Source: Salarias fasciatus (taxonomy: Eukaryota > Chordata > Actinopteri > Blenniiformes > Blenniidae). From it: a stretch of DNA of 64,000 nucleotides. Position numbers and translations under genes: made by a program. The notes beneath the pieces are model-generated. The model was not told where the DNA came from. It was given only the letters and a program-made list of their open reading frames with translations, and did not search any database. Each line of letters opens with the position of its first letter. Position 1 is the stretch's first letter. The stretch is from assembly GCF_902148845.1 (NCBI RefSeq), contig NC_043753.1, positions 12,777,843 through 12,841,842 of the forward strand, read 5' to 3'. This document shows positions 12,223-25,454 of this stretch, piece after piece.

Positions 12223-13354
12223 ATGGCTGAGACCGAGGGGAAGTTCGACTTCGCCATCGACCGAGGCGGCACCTTCACGGATGTGTTCGCCCGGCTGCCC
12301 GACGGCCGGGAGAGGGTCCTGAAGCTGCTGTCCCGGGACCCCCAGAACTACAAAGACGCCCCCACCGAGGGGATCCGCAGAGTCTTGGAGGAGGTAAGAC
12401 AAACAGTTCATCAGCGTATACTTAATAGGTAATGTCAAAAGATCAGAAGTTAGGCAGTGATTTTGAATTAAAGGCAGAATATGAAAATATGAATATGATA
12501 TTTGCTGTTTTTGTTGATAGGAAACGGGGCGTGCGTTTCCTCGCGATCAGCCCGTGGACACGTCTCTGATCGGCTGGATCCGGATGGGCACCACAGTGGC
12601 CACCAACGCGCTGCTGGAGAGGGAGGGAGAGAGGACGGCCCTGCTGGTCACAAAGGGGTTCAAGGATCTGCTGCACATCGGCACGCAGGCCAGGCCCAAG
12701 CTCTTCGACGTGGTCCGTACCCTTCCCTTTGGCCACATACCTTTCCGCTAAACGCAGGACGGTCTTCATGGCTGAACTGAGCTTAAAAGCCTGTGCTTCT
12801 GCAGCACGGGGGGTTAGACATTATCTGAAGTTACAGAGACGGAGGGCAGGACCTGGAGTTTGCCCTCAGACCAGATGTACCATTCATGGTTTAAGTGGTC
12901 ATTTATCTTTGAAGCTGCATTGCAATACCATGATAGAAGGTGTCAAAGACAGATTGAACAATCTGTAAATCTGGAGTTTTTAACTCAATTACTGACATAT
13001 TGACCTTTTGTGACCCAAGCATCAAGACACTATCTGTTAATGGCCGTACTATTAGTCACATATCTCTCTCTTCTCGACACCCGCTGCGAAACACAACACG
13101 TGTGTGTACATAACAGGAGGTTGCCGTGCCCGACGTGCTCTATGAGGAGGTCATAGAGGTCGACGAGCGAGTTGTCCTCAGGCAAGATGGCTGCCAGCTG
13201 CCCAGGAAGGACCCCAGACGTGTTGTTACAGGTGGGGTGGGGGGGCAGTTCTGAAGTGTTTCTGTCTGCACCACTGTCTCACTGAATTCAGTTACGTAAA
13301 GTCGTGGAATATGCACAATAAACACAATGTAGTGTTTGAATCTCTGCTCCTCTG

Positions 13355-13436
<82 letters not shown>

Positions 13437-16400
13437 AGAAGCTCCGTATTGCCAGAATGCATAGCATAATTTAAACTAATCCAGGTGATCTGTGTGTGTT
13501 TGTCAGGCAGTACAGGGGACTCTCTGGAGGTGTGCAGGGAGCTGGACCTGCAGCAGGTTGAACGAGACCTGAGAGGAGTTGTGTCTCGAGGCATCACCAG
13601 CCTGGCTGTGCTTCTGCTGCATTCCTACACGTGAGTAGCACCCAGTGGTACATATTTACTCATAATCCTCATCGGATCAGATCGCTCACGTGACCATGTC
13701 TTTTTTAGAGACTTCATTTTACTTTTTTTTTTCTTTTATTGACACAACAGATTATTTGTAACCGTCAAAAAGACGAGTGCGTTCAGTTTTCTGTCATGCA
13801 GAGCTATAAATTGAACATTTTGTACCTCTATTGTATAATGCTCCCTCCAAGCCTTCCCCTGTCTCTGTGGGAGGAGTGGTCTGCAAACTCAACATATCAC
13901 TGGTTGCTGGTATCCTATAGCGTGTTTCTAACCTCACGGTTCACTGGGTAGAAGTTCATGGCTTTTTTTTAAACCCCGTCCTCCTCCCCTTTTTGCAGCA
14001 ATCATTTGTTTGCAGACATATTTTCTTCAGTTTTGTAAAGCCCTTTTAATCTTTTTGATGAAAAGACAAGTTTTACTTTCAGTAAATTGACGTAAATTGA
14101 TGATGATTCCCTGTTGTCAGGTGGCCCGATCACGAGAAAGCCGTGGGCGCTCTGGCGCAGCGCCTGGGCTTTAAGCAGGTGTCTCTGTCCAGCGAGGTCA
14201 TGCCGATGGTGCGGGCGGTCCCTCGGGGCTACACCGTCACTGCCGACGCCTACCTTACACCCAAAATTCGTCAGTATTTAAAAGGCTTCACCGCCGGCTT
14301 CAAGGGGGCCTTGAAGGTGTGTGTTCATATATAAAGTAGATATAGGTATTTTTAATTTTCTGTACAACTTTTCATGCCTTTATTGGAACAATCGGAGGAG
14401 TTTTATCACTTTCAAGAGAAACGCGGCCCGACTTCAAAGCCTTTCCGAACACGTCTGATCTTGTGCTTCCTGGTCAGGATGTGGACGTCTTGTTCATGCA
14501 GTCAGATGGAGGTCTGACTCCCATGGAGCAGTTCTGCGGCTCGCGGGCCGTCCTCTCCGGCCCAGCAGGGGGCGTGGTGGGATACGCCATCACTTCCTAC
14601 AGCCAGACGGAGAAGAAACCTGTGATCGGCTTCGACATGGGTGGTGAGTGCTCTCAGTGCTACAGAATTCCATGTTTTTTGTTTTTCCCCAGGTTTTTCA
14701 CGTTGCCTCGCCTTCTCTTTCAGGAACATCCACCGACGTGAGTCGGTACGCCGGCCAGTACGAGCACGTGTTCGAGGCTACCACAGCTGGAGTCACCCTG
14801 CAGGCACCGCAGCTGGACATCAACACCGTGGCTGCAGGCGGAGGATCTCGACTCTTTTTCAGGCACGTTTGCACGAGAAGCGCATCCGACTGTTGGAGTG
14901 GTCACACATTTCGAGGGCGTGTTTTTTCTTTTCTTTTCTGAGTCCAGTTTGATTTTGTAGTTTAACAGGTATTACCAAAGTATATATTAACCAGAGTTTT
15001 GTCAAAGAGACACCACAGCATGTGACCACATCATGTCTTGGTGCATTGCACTGTTTGAAATTCACATCTGCAGCTTGTTATATTAAGTTGTGTTTAGTTT
15101 CTTTATTATTCATATCACTGTTTTTTTTCCCCCAGATCAGGGATGTTTGTAGTGGGACCAGAGTCTGCAGGGGCACATCCAGGACCAGCCTGCTACAGGA
15201 AAGGTAACAACAACACTTTCTTTCTTCTGGGATTCCAAGCTACTTTGTCACTCTTTTATTTATTTATTTTTTGTACCTTCCTCTTTCTCTTAATGGTTTG
15301 ATCAGGACATTATGTGTGACAAAATGTAAATAGTGGCTTCGTCCACTCCTGAAGGTTGCCGGGCAGCCACGTTCGCCCATCTGATTCTCACACTCCACTC
15401 CTGTTTCACAATCATATTTATCTACACGAGACCTTGAAGCTGGCACCAGACCAGGCTCTGGATGATACGATACAGGCTTGCTTCAGAATGCTCAGCTGGA
15501 GCTGGAATGTGGTGAAACTTGACCTTGCCCTCATTGTTTTTGTACCCGCCACAGCTTCATTTTATGTAAAGAGATCTCTACTTTTACACTCTCACAAAAT
15601 GATTTAGTATATTATGTCAACATAGCGAGGCTTCTTCTTCACATGCTTTCTGGTTGGATGTTCCCAGGTGGCCCTCTGACTGTGACTGATGCTAACTTAG
15701 CCCTGGGTCGCCTCCTCCCTTCCTTCTTCCCAAAGATCTTTGGACCTGGAGAGAATGAGCCTCTGTCCTTGGAGGAAACCATGAAGCATTTCCGCATCCT
15801 CACCAAAGAAATCAACCATTTCCTGTCTTCCAACCAATCAAAGGCAGTAATATTTCCTTGCGTTGTTGTGCACTTCAATCACCTCCTGCTGTGACTGTTA
15901 TTGTTTACATGTTTTATTGCCTGGGATCTTGCGTGTTTCCATGCATGTGTTCAGTATTGCGCACGTCCTCAAATGTTCTTGATGATTCTCAAGCAGGGCG
16001 AAGCCGAATCCTATTTGTCTGTTTTCATGTGCAGGCTGGCGAGAATGGGGCCAGTCATTCAGACAGGAAGAAGATGATACACAGCCAGTCTGACATGAGC
16101 GTGGAGGAGGTCGCCATGGGCTTCATCCGCGTTGCAAATGAGGCCATGTGTCGGCCAATCAGAGCTCTGACGCAGGTGATATGAATGTGTTGAGAATCTC
16201 TCACACAAGAAACGTTGGTTCTGAATTCAAACATTTTTTTTTTTCCTCTGTTTTTGTCGGTTCTACTCTTTTTACACCCTTCTAGGCTAAAGGACACGAT
16301 ACGTCTCAGCATATGCTGGCGTGTTTCGGAGGTGCGGGCGGTCAGCATGCCTGTGCCATCGCACGAGCTCTGGGGATGAAGACGGTCTTTATACATAAGT

Positions 16401-17593
16401 AAGGTTGATAGCTTCAGGTTCAAAGAGAGAAATAAGTCATTTGATATAAAATGCAGCAAATTGAGTGTTTTTTTTTTTTCTTTTTTTTTTTCTTTTTTTT
16501 TTTTTAGGTACAGCGGTGTCTTGTCAGCCTACGGCCTGGCTCTGGCCGATGTCGTGGAGGAGGTGCAGGAGCCGTGCTCCCTGCAGTACGATCAGCGATC
16601 TTTCGTTGACCTTGACCGGAGAGTGGATCAGCTGGTCAAACGCTGCCAAGATACCCTCTGTGCGCGCGGCTTTACCAGGTCACAGCCGCCAAACTTTCTA
16701 CTGCGTCTCAGAAAATTTGTGTTGGTTAATTTTATGATCTCTGCAGTGGATTCTGGGATCAGACGCCACACTGAATTCACCCTCTCATGTCTTGCTTCCT
16801 CAGGGCTCAGATAACCACCGAAGTGTTCCTGCACCTGCGTTACGAAGGCACCGACTGCGCTCTCATGGTCACTGCGGCCGGCTTCCCCAGCAACGCCCAC
16901 TCCTGTCGAGCCGGAGACTTTCGCAGCGCCTTCACCAAACGGTTCACACACTTTGTTTGCTCTCGTGTGAGCTTGAACGTTTTCAGCACGTGTTCCCTCC
17001 TGAGTTCATCAATCATTTCCTCTCACACTCATTTACTTTCCTCTGTTCACACTGTGTGCAACTGCTCCAAGAAGCTTTTTTATTTGTATTTTTCCACAGC
17101 CAATATGTTAATTCTGTCTTTTGTGGTTACAGATTAGTACTAAAGGTCTCACTCCTCCTTTAATGTTACACTTCTTGTGATTTCTTTTTCTTTTTTTTTA
17201 GTTACCTGAAGGAGTTTGGATTCACCATCCCGGACCGACCCATCATGGTGGACGACATCAGAGTGAGGGGTTGTGGGAAATCTGGCATCAAATCAGTGTA
17301 CAGAAAGAAAACGGGCCAAAGGCAGGCCAGACCTGCCACGGTAAAAACTCACACTCAGCGGATCAAATGAAGCATTACGACGGATGTTGTGTGACTGAAC
17401 ACCGTTATTTTAACCTCTGCTCTGCAGATGACCAAGTGTTACTTTGAGGACGGTTACATGGACACCGGTGTGTATCTGTGGGAGGAGCTGCCGTGTGGTT
17501 ACAACATCCAAGGACCAGCCATCATCATCGACAAGAACAGGCAGGGTTTTTTAAATTGTTTTAAAATATATTATATTCAATTTTTTTTATATG

Positions 17594-17678
<85 letters not shown>

Positions 17679-20600
17679 TTATTTATTTATTTATTTATGG
17701 GTTTTTTTTTTTTAGCTTGGGGTATTTAATTTTGATGAACATGACTGAATTATACCAATGTTTCTTTTTTTCATAGAGGTGAAGCCAAATATTTCAAGAC
17801 TGTCTGTACTTTTGGCTTTTCTACTTTGAGCTTCATGTGTCTTTAGATTTATCTGTGTACTTATTCACTTATTTATCTGTGTGACATTATCTTCATGTAA
17901 CTTACACAAACCCTTAAAGCAGGGACTCACTGATTGCTCAATATACCAAAATATATAATAATATAATAAGGAATCAATTTTTTGGTCCACCAAAAGTTTT
18001 TTTTGTTTGGTGTTGAGCTGTTTAACCGTTTCATCGCATCTGGTATCTGCTGTTTTGCTCAGAATTCACTCCTATTATGTAATTTATGATGTAAAATATA
18101 CACTAGATTTTTGGAAAAATGGTTTAAATCTTTACAAAACTCAATGGTAACAATTATAACTCAATTAAGCAGAGCAACAATCAACAAGTCAGTTCATTTC
18201 CTCAACTAAAATTGTAAAAATGTTCTCATTAAGATGTAATTTGTAAAATTTGATTGAGTTAACACATAATTAGATGTTCTCACAAAACAAATCTCTTATA
18301 TTCCTAACCTGCTGGCACTGTCAGGATCTACCATGCACAATTTTTAAAACCATAACTCTGGCTTATTTTTTTTTTTAATCTTGAAAATGAAATAAAAACA
18401 GACAACAGAAAGTTTATCTTTGCACCCTTGTACTAGTCATTACAGTGTCCATGAAAGATGACAGTTAAATTGTAAAAAGATTCACCAACGTTACATGCTT
18501 GCAGCATACATAATCAAAAACATCCACCTAGCGCTTATTTTACCTCACTTTTTAACTAAAGAAATCAAAATAAATCAAGTCAAAGGGAGTATAATTATGG
18601 TCTGAATGGGAAGACACAGTTTGGTACAATATTGAAAGTGATGTTTTGGAAGTGATTATTTATTGTGAACATGTTCTAGTGTTTAGTCATGTTAAAAAAT
18701 AAATGGATGTATTATCCCCTGTGTTTGTTTGTCCTCTTTGGTTAGCACCATCCTGGTGGAGCCGTGCTGCGAAGCCCACCTGACAGAAGCCGGAGACGTC
18801 TGCATGGCCGTGGGCTCCGACCCTCACTGTGCCCTCGGCACGGAGCTCAACACCGTGCAGCTCTCCATCTTTTCACACCGCTTCATGAGCATAGCCGGTA
18901 CGCCGACGTGATAGATAAAAGTGGGATTTTTTTTTTTCTTTTTCTTTTTTTTTTAGTTCATATTTCTGTGTGATTTGTTTACAGAGCAGATGGGCCGAGT
19001 TCTCCAGAGAACCTCCATCTCCACCAACATCAAGGAGCGTCTGGACTTCTCCTGCGCTGTGTTCGGGCCGGACGGGGGTCTGGTGTCCAACGCCCCTCAC
19101 ATTCCTGTGCACCTGGGGGCCATGCAGGAGACTGTCCAGTACCAGGTGAGGGCACGTATTCCGGAGATGACTGAGACAAAGCCGATTCTTTAGCTTAACA
19201 CAAAACTTGTCCTGGTTTCCTCTCCTCTGAGCAGATCAGAGCATTGGGGAACAAGTTGAAAGAAGGAGACGTGATCCTGAGTAACCATCCGTGTGCAGGG
19301 GGGAGCCATCTCCCAGATCTGACGGTCATCACACCAGTCAGTCCTTAATTTTTATTTCAGCTTCATCCCTCTCTTTATCCTGTCGCCCTCTCCTTTTCTT
19401 ATCTCTGTTTTTTTAACCCTCTTCCCCTCGTCAGGTGTTCAAGAAGGGGGTGAGCTGTCCTGTGTTCTTTGTGGCCAGCAGAGGGCACCATGCGGACATT
19501 GGAGGCATCACCCCGGGCTCCATGCCTCCCCACTCCACCTCTCTCCAGCAGGAGGGCGCCGTCTTCACCTCCTTCAAGCTGGTCACTGGCGGCATCTTCC
19601 AGGAAGAAGGTGAGAGAGGATGAATAGTATTCTTTGAAGGTGGAAAAAGTGAAAACCAAACATTGATGATCCAAAACGAATGATCAAAGTCCTCTCACCT
19701 TCCACCTTTTCTCCATATCAGCCGTGACTGAAGCTCTGATGGCTCCGGCCAAATACCCAGACTGCTCCGGGACTCGTAATCTGCACGACAACCTCTCGGA
19801 CCTCCGGGCTCAGGTGGCAGCCAATCAGAGAGGCAGCCAGCTGGTGGGGGAGCTGATCGACAGCTACGGGCTGGCCGTGGTCCAGGCCTACATGGGCTAC
19901 ATCCAGGTGGCAGCGCCTGCCTTCACGGGAACAGAAACGGAGCGTTTCAGAAGCGCGGCTCAGGTTTACCCTTCTCTCTCTCTGTGTGTGTCAGAGCAAC
20001 GCGGAGCTGGCGGTCAGAGACATGCTGAGAGACTTTGCACGTCGCCGGCGGCAACAGACCGGCTCCTTGGAGGTGGAGTCTGAGGATTTCATGGATGACG
20101 GCACTCCAATCAGACTGCGCGTTCAAATTAACGAAGAGGAGGTGAGCGGACTTAATCTCCTTCTGAAAGACTTCAAAACAATCTGATGATTACTCAAAGT
20201 GTGCATGTAACTTAGTTTATTGCCTTTTTAAATATTGCAGGGCAGCGCCGTGTTTGACTTCACCGGGACAGGCACAGAGGTGTGGGGCAACTGCAACGCC
20301 CCGCGAGCCATCACCCTGTCTGCGCTCATCTACTGCCTGCGCTGCATGGTGGGACAGGACATCCCTCTCAATCAGGTCAGTCTGCTTCGCTCTTCCAGTT
20401 TAAACTGTGGCAGAATAAATCGGAATTCTTCACAGCAGAGAAAATCGGTGCATGTCTTGAATTGTTTGCACAGAAAAACGTGATATGATGTGTGGTGGTT
20501 TTCAGGGTTGCCTCACGCCGATCAAAGTCATCATCCCGCCTGGATCCATCCTCCAGCCGTCCCAGAATGCAGCAGTGGTCGGAGGAAATGTGCTCACGTC

Positions 20601-22312
20601 TCAGAGAGTTGTCGATGTGATCTTTAAGGCGTTTGAGGTCTGCTCCGCCTCACAGGTAAGAAGGATTCCTGAAAAAGTATCTACAAACAAAGCTTACAGA
20701 TGAATCAGCATCACTTTTTTAGATGTCTCAACTTAATTCAGATGAATGGATCATCATTTTGTGTAAACTTCTGTTTCTAAAAGGGGGAAACTTAAAAAAC
20801 TTAAAGGGGCATAGCTCACTGGGACTGAGGGAAACACTTCTGTAAAGAGATTACAAAGCCGTAACAAATTCCCCTTTCATTGACGGCTTTGAGTGATTCA
20901 CACAGATTCAAGCTGAGGCCAACCACTGTGTGCTTTATTCCTGAGAGAAGTCTGAATTTAAAGTGCTTATTTTGTGAATTAGAGGAACCAGACGTTTTAT
21001 TTTTCTATACAGTCAAGCAGATTTCAGCTTAAATAACTGAAACGCCAATAAGAAAATGTGATCATATTGATAACTTAAAAAAGAACTTTTAACAGCTTTT
21101 AACCTCTTTACATCCTGTACCTCTACAGTATTGAGAGACCTGAACCTAATTGTCCTCCGTCCATCAGGGCTGCATGAACAACATTTCCTTCGGCAGTGAG
21201 AGGGTGGGGTATTATGAGACGGTAGCTGGAGGAGCCGGCGCAGGACCGGGCTGGAACGGGCGGAGCGGAGTCCACAGTCACATGACCAACACCCGCATCA
21301 CTGACCCTGAGATCCTGGAGAAGAGGTGAGGCGTGACCTCAGATCTTTAGGATCTGAATGAGTTATGTGTAGAAATATATGATCTTTATTACAGTAACTG
21401 ACTGGTTTGTTTACGTGGCGTTCAGGTACCCGGTGATTTTAGAGCAGTTCTGCCTGAGGCCTGCTTCAGGAGGGGCGGGAAAATACAGAGGTGGCGACGG
21501 AGTGATTCGAAAACTTCTCTTCAGAAACAAGGTGGTTCTGTCTGTACTGACCGAGAGGAGATCCTTCCGCCCGTACGGCCTTCTGGGTAATCCCAACCCC
21601 ATGTTGAAGAGCATATATTACCTCATTTGATCACCGTATTTTATAAACGGTCTCTTTTCACACCGAGTCTTTCTCCGTCTGGGCGTCAGGGGGTGAGGAC
21701 GGCGCAGCCGGCCTGAACCTGCTCCACAGAGCAGACGGGAGAGTCCTGAACCTGGGAGCCAAGACCAGCATCAGCCTGCAGCCTGGAGTAAGATCTGTGT
21801 GGAACACACACACACACACTGCTATGTTGGACCTTTAAACCATTTTAGGCAACTTCAACATGATACTGAGAATATGCACACTATGATCCTTAAACCTTGT
21901 TTATGGTACTTTTTGAACTAACAAATAAAATCTTAACATCCAAATGTATAAGATGCCAAATCGTGGGAAATTATCCAATTTAGAAACATTTTTTGAGTTC
22001 ATAGCAGCAACCAAAATCAGACAAGCAACTCAATTACTACAAAAGAAAGAATCATGAGTACAGATACATTCAGAAAATATTTGAAAACAATAATAAAATT
22101 GGATTCTTCCTCAGTCTTATCATAATGTGTGTATTTTGTGTGTGTGTCTCCCCCTACAGGACATGTTCTGCCTCTACACCCCTGGAGGAGGAGGCTATGG
22201 GAAAGAGGAAGACTCAAACAAGCCTCCAGAGACCAAGCGGAGGCGTCTGACTGAGACTTTCCCAGAGAGGGGCAGCGTGTTCGAGTACCGAATGGCGCAA
22301 GAAGGAGTGTAA
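12223..22312 (+). CDS. oplah: 5-oxoprolinase (ATP-hydrolysing), complete gene
   Basis: ATP-dependent opening of 5-oxo-L-proline to L-glutamate, the cytosolic salvage step of the gamma-glutamyl cycle. I can phase 27 coding exons to 1313 residues (human about 1288). Exon starts: 12223, 12521, 13117, 13507, 14121, 14478, 14724, 15136, 15668, 16035, 16286, 16508, 16804, 17202, 17428, 18746, 18985, 19235, 19435, 19722, 19995, 20241, 20506, 21168, 21426, 21690, 22160. The hydantoinase A-type half shows [13 protein letters not shown] near the N terminus and [16 protein letters not shown] across 14643/14724. The hydantoinase B-type half shows [33 protein letters not shown] and NTRITDPEI. It ends EYRMAQEGV. 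Introns after 14862 and 17540 use GC donors. Exons from 16804 onward lie in tandem unit A and have a near-identical second set downstream. A poly(A) signal stands at 22912. Confidence 0.97.
13356..13432. repeat. (CA)n microsatellite in oplah intron
   Basis: Uninterrupted dinucleotide array about 100 bases before the exon starting at 13507. The Cys/Val-only open frames across it are artefacts. Confidence 0.97.
17599..17674. repeat. (TA)n microsatellite, expanded only in unit A
   Basis: Long TA array followed by TTTA repeats in the oplah intron after the exon ending 17540. The matching place in unit B (about 26255-26275) has only a short A/T run, so the length changed after the copies separated. 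Confidence 0.95.
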
Positions 22313-25182
22313 AAGGAAATCGAAAGAGGGGTTCAACATAATCAAGTAAAAACTGTGAGAAATGATGAAGATTAAAGCTAAAAGTGGGGGAATATTAGGA
22401 CTAATTCATCTATTTTTTAAACAATTTTTACGAATCCATCATGAGATCAAAATATTTTTTAGTATCTGTTTGCAAACAGAGGTAACATATAAAAGTAGTG
22501 ATAACAGGCTGCCCTTATAATAGAAGATCTGATAAATTACTAATATATTAGGTGAAAGATGGATCTGGCCACATCAAGCTGGGTCAAAAAGATTTCTGTG
22601 TTTAACACACTGCTCAGTTTTTGGGGACAAATGTTTTCTAATCCTCACAAAGTTTTGTAACTCCCCTTTCAGCCAATGTTTAAAAGTCAGACATTTGCAA
22701 TATTGATATATATTTTAATCGTGGATGCAGTGAAAAGGACATCAAATCTGTAAAACTTTGTAATGTGCAAGTTTAAATGACTTGCTGTATTGATCCCTGT
22801 AAAAAAAAAGATCATCCTAATAGACCAATTTTATCCCATATGTCTTTTACGTGTCATGAAATATTCAGTGAATACTGAAATTAATAACCCCAGACAGATT
22901 TTGCCAATTTCAATAAAAATCGTCTTCATGGTTTTCTCTGTAGTCTGACTTTCCGGGATTAATTAGATCCTTTCTAACCATTTCACTGAAATGCCATGCT
23001 CTGGTGTTTCTTTTTAGAGACTTTTAAAAGGCGTAACAGTTTTTAGTTCTGTAAAAATATCTAAGAATTCTTGTGAATACTGGAACTTTTGTCAAGACTT
23101 TTCACTTGTAATTTTCCATTATCTGGAGAGCTTGATGTTCTTCTCCTGCTGGTTAATGAGTGAAACTCCATCTCGTTCCTGTTTTTCCTTGAAATCTCTA
23201 AACTGGAGGTAAACAGCTCAATGTTTGTAAGACACTTAAAGAATTGTAATATTAAAACTGAATATCAGATGAGATGACCACAAAATTCTTGGCAAATAGT
23301 TTCAACCAGGATAGTTTGTATGTTTTCTTTGGGGGGCAGCGGGGGAGGCTTTACCTATGTAAAGCAGTGTCCCTCTCTCCCTCCCCACTCCGGGCCGCGG
23401 AGCAGGAAGGCAGGCGAGGGAGTGCAGGCACGCGCAGGCGGCAGATAAAGAGATAGCGGTCACAGCAGGAGGCCGACGGCTGCTGGACTGCTGATGGAAA
23501 TCAGCTGCGTCTGTATGAACCCCGCATCAAAGATGGGCGCCGCTTTTATGGATCACAACTCTTGTAATAAAACCATAGATCATTCGAGGAATGTTCAGAT
23601 CGTGCTGCTTCTCGCAATTGCAGTCTAATTTTCTACCAAAGACTTTTTTTTAATCTTCTGATCTCAACCTTTTGATCTGGCAATTTTTAGCCCATTTTAA
23701 TTATTAATTATTTACCAATTTAAGGTGAATCTGCTCATTCATGTCAAATATGACTGGAAAATGTAATGGCAAACAATTACGTTGCATTTTTTTTTTCCAA
23801 TTTGAGCTAGATTTCACTTTTCTATGGAGTAAATTTACCCTTTGATACTGATACTTTTATCAACCCTTTCACATTTTAGGCAGAAGCTGACTGTAGAGAA
23901 GAAGAAAAAAAATCAGGAGTGAGAAAACAGGCCTTTCAGGAAAGAGTCGTTACATTCTGTTGTAAATGACTTTGACCTGCATAAGAACAATTCCCCTCAC
24001 AAGCTTTGAAATAATAAAGAGGCCTCTTGTTTCCTCGCTCTTTGCCGAATAACATTAAAGAAGTCTGCAAATGGGCCAAAAATCATTAAGCTCAGATAAC
24101 TTGAGTGAAATCCATTTTTTAATGCAGTGTCAGCCACATGTACTGGATTTTCTTAAATACATTACAGATAATTGTCAAACAGTTGCTGTTTTACAAGTTA
24201 GGCAAAAGAAAGGACACCCTGTTTATTCAGAGCAGGGAAAACATTTTTAAATGGACTCAAGTTGAGGTTTTTAAGTTAAAATCGACATTTTAGTCTTTAA
24301 ATATGGAACATTCTAGCTTATTAGTCCAGCTGGTCTGGTTTTCCCAACAATTCACACTTTAACATCCAGGTCGAGATAAGCAGCACTTTAATACACGCTC
24401 TTCCTGTACTGCATACACACAAATAAAATGACCGAGAACCAAAGCATCTTCACTGCTTACAGTTTGAGTACAATGAAATAGTGCAAACATCCAGCAGTGC
24501 AAAGTCTCGGGAAGTCGTCACAGGTTGAGGTAGACATTGGTCGTTGTACAGTAGTATGTGGAGGAGCCTTAAAAGTCCCTGACAGACAAAAAGAACGTGT
24601 GCACTGTCTGCAAGATTAACTTAATATGAGCAACAGAAGGGCGTGTGTATGCTGTGAAATTTAAAACTGTGTGGTAGAACACACAGGCATCTCTTCACAA
24701 AATCAAAATATTGGATTTTTTTTTTCTCTTTCCCTAAAATATTGCCTCCTATATACCTTCAAGTAAAACACTTGGCACTTAATACTGAAGCTTAGATTGA
24801 CTGTGAATCATCGCAGGGGCTGGTCACACACAGTTACACAAAAAATACATTCAACGGTCGCAGCAGGTAGAAAACATTCAAAAGCACTTGTAAGATAAAA
24901 CACATTCATGTCAATTAAAAAAAAACAGTGCAAACAACACTGACAGTGCAAAGAGATTGTGGATATACACACAATTCCATTAGAAGGCTGAGGTAGATAT
25001 TCGATTAGTCGCATAGTATTTGAGGTAGTGTGCTCCAATGAAATTATGTAATAGTCCACAATTTTATGATAGACAGAACGCATTTCTTAAAAAAAACAAA
25101 AAAAAAACATTAATAACCCTGAATTTGTAATTGATACAGCTTTGTTTTTGTTTACAGTAAACAATGTTTCCACAGATGTTTA
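22313..25182. other. oplah 3' UTR and oplah-foxh1 convergent intergenic region, unit A
   Basis: Contains the oplah poly(A) signal AATAAA at 22912-22917, a GC-rich island at 23330-23470 and what would be foxh1 3' UTR sequence on the minus strand. No further gene is visible. The whole stretch recurs at 31400-34264. Confidence 0.7.
23330..23470. promoter_or_regulatory. Small GC-rich island between oplah and foxh1 (copy A)
   Basis: An isolated GC/CpG-rich block with G runs, CCGCGG and several GCGC steps in otherwise AT-rich DNA. Its copy is at 32413-32550. It has no coding frame of note. It could be an enhancer, an unannotated promoter or an old insertion. The copies differ by few bases. Confidence 0.35.
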
Positions 25183-25454
25183 TCAGTACTGATGGTATTT
25201 ATTCAGAGGAGCCCCGTTCTGAAAGGCGTACTGACCGGCCGGTGGATGATACGAGCTCTGACTGGCCGGCGCCAAAGCGTCGAAGACGCTCTTATTGGGA
25301 GGTACGGATTGCAGCATGTTGTCGAGGTCCATGAGGAGAGGAGGCCCCTGAACCGCAACCTGCCTGCTGGGGAAGATGGGCCAATAGCCGTGGCCTATAA
25401 AGTGACCGGACGTGACAGGGGACCTGCCGTACCCGTAAAGGGGGAGTCCGCCGT
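25183..25454 (-). pseudogene. foxh1: foxh1 3' end fragment created by the tandem duplication
   Basis: Matches the last 272 bases of the foxh1 coding region (34265-34536), including the stop, with one difference by eye that is synonymous (CTT/CTC Leu). It keeps the FM-type [11 protein letters not shown] and the Smad-interaction [10 protein letters not shown] motifs but has no forkhead exons or promoter, because unit A ends inside this exon. It is unlikely to be expressed as a FOXH1 protein. Confidence 0.93.

Larger units (their letters stand above)
16783..25454 (+). repeat. Tandem segmental duplication, unit A
   Basis: Direct repeat partner of 25454-34536. It starts in the oplah intron just before the exon at 16804 and ends inside the last foxh1 exon. 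The abrupt change from foxh1 sequence to oplah intron sequence lies at 25454/25455, with about one base of shared identity (T). Matching positions are offset by 8671 at the left, about 9071-9073 in the middle and 9081-9082 at the right. The shifts come from a TA expansion here, a MITE in unit B and a small hairpin replacement. Confidence 0.95.

Noticed and set aside
14861-14870. GT donor at 14867 instead of the GC donor at 14863
   Set aside because: It breaks the reading frame between two strongly conserved oplah segments.
17591-17776. Tyr/Ile-repeat open frames across the TA array, and Cys/Val, His/Thr and Leu/Ser frames across CA, TG and CT arrays
   Set aside because: Products of dinucleotide repeats, not genes.
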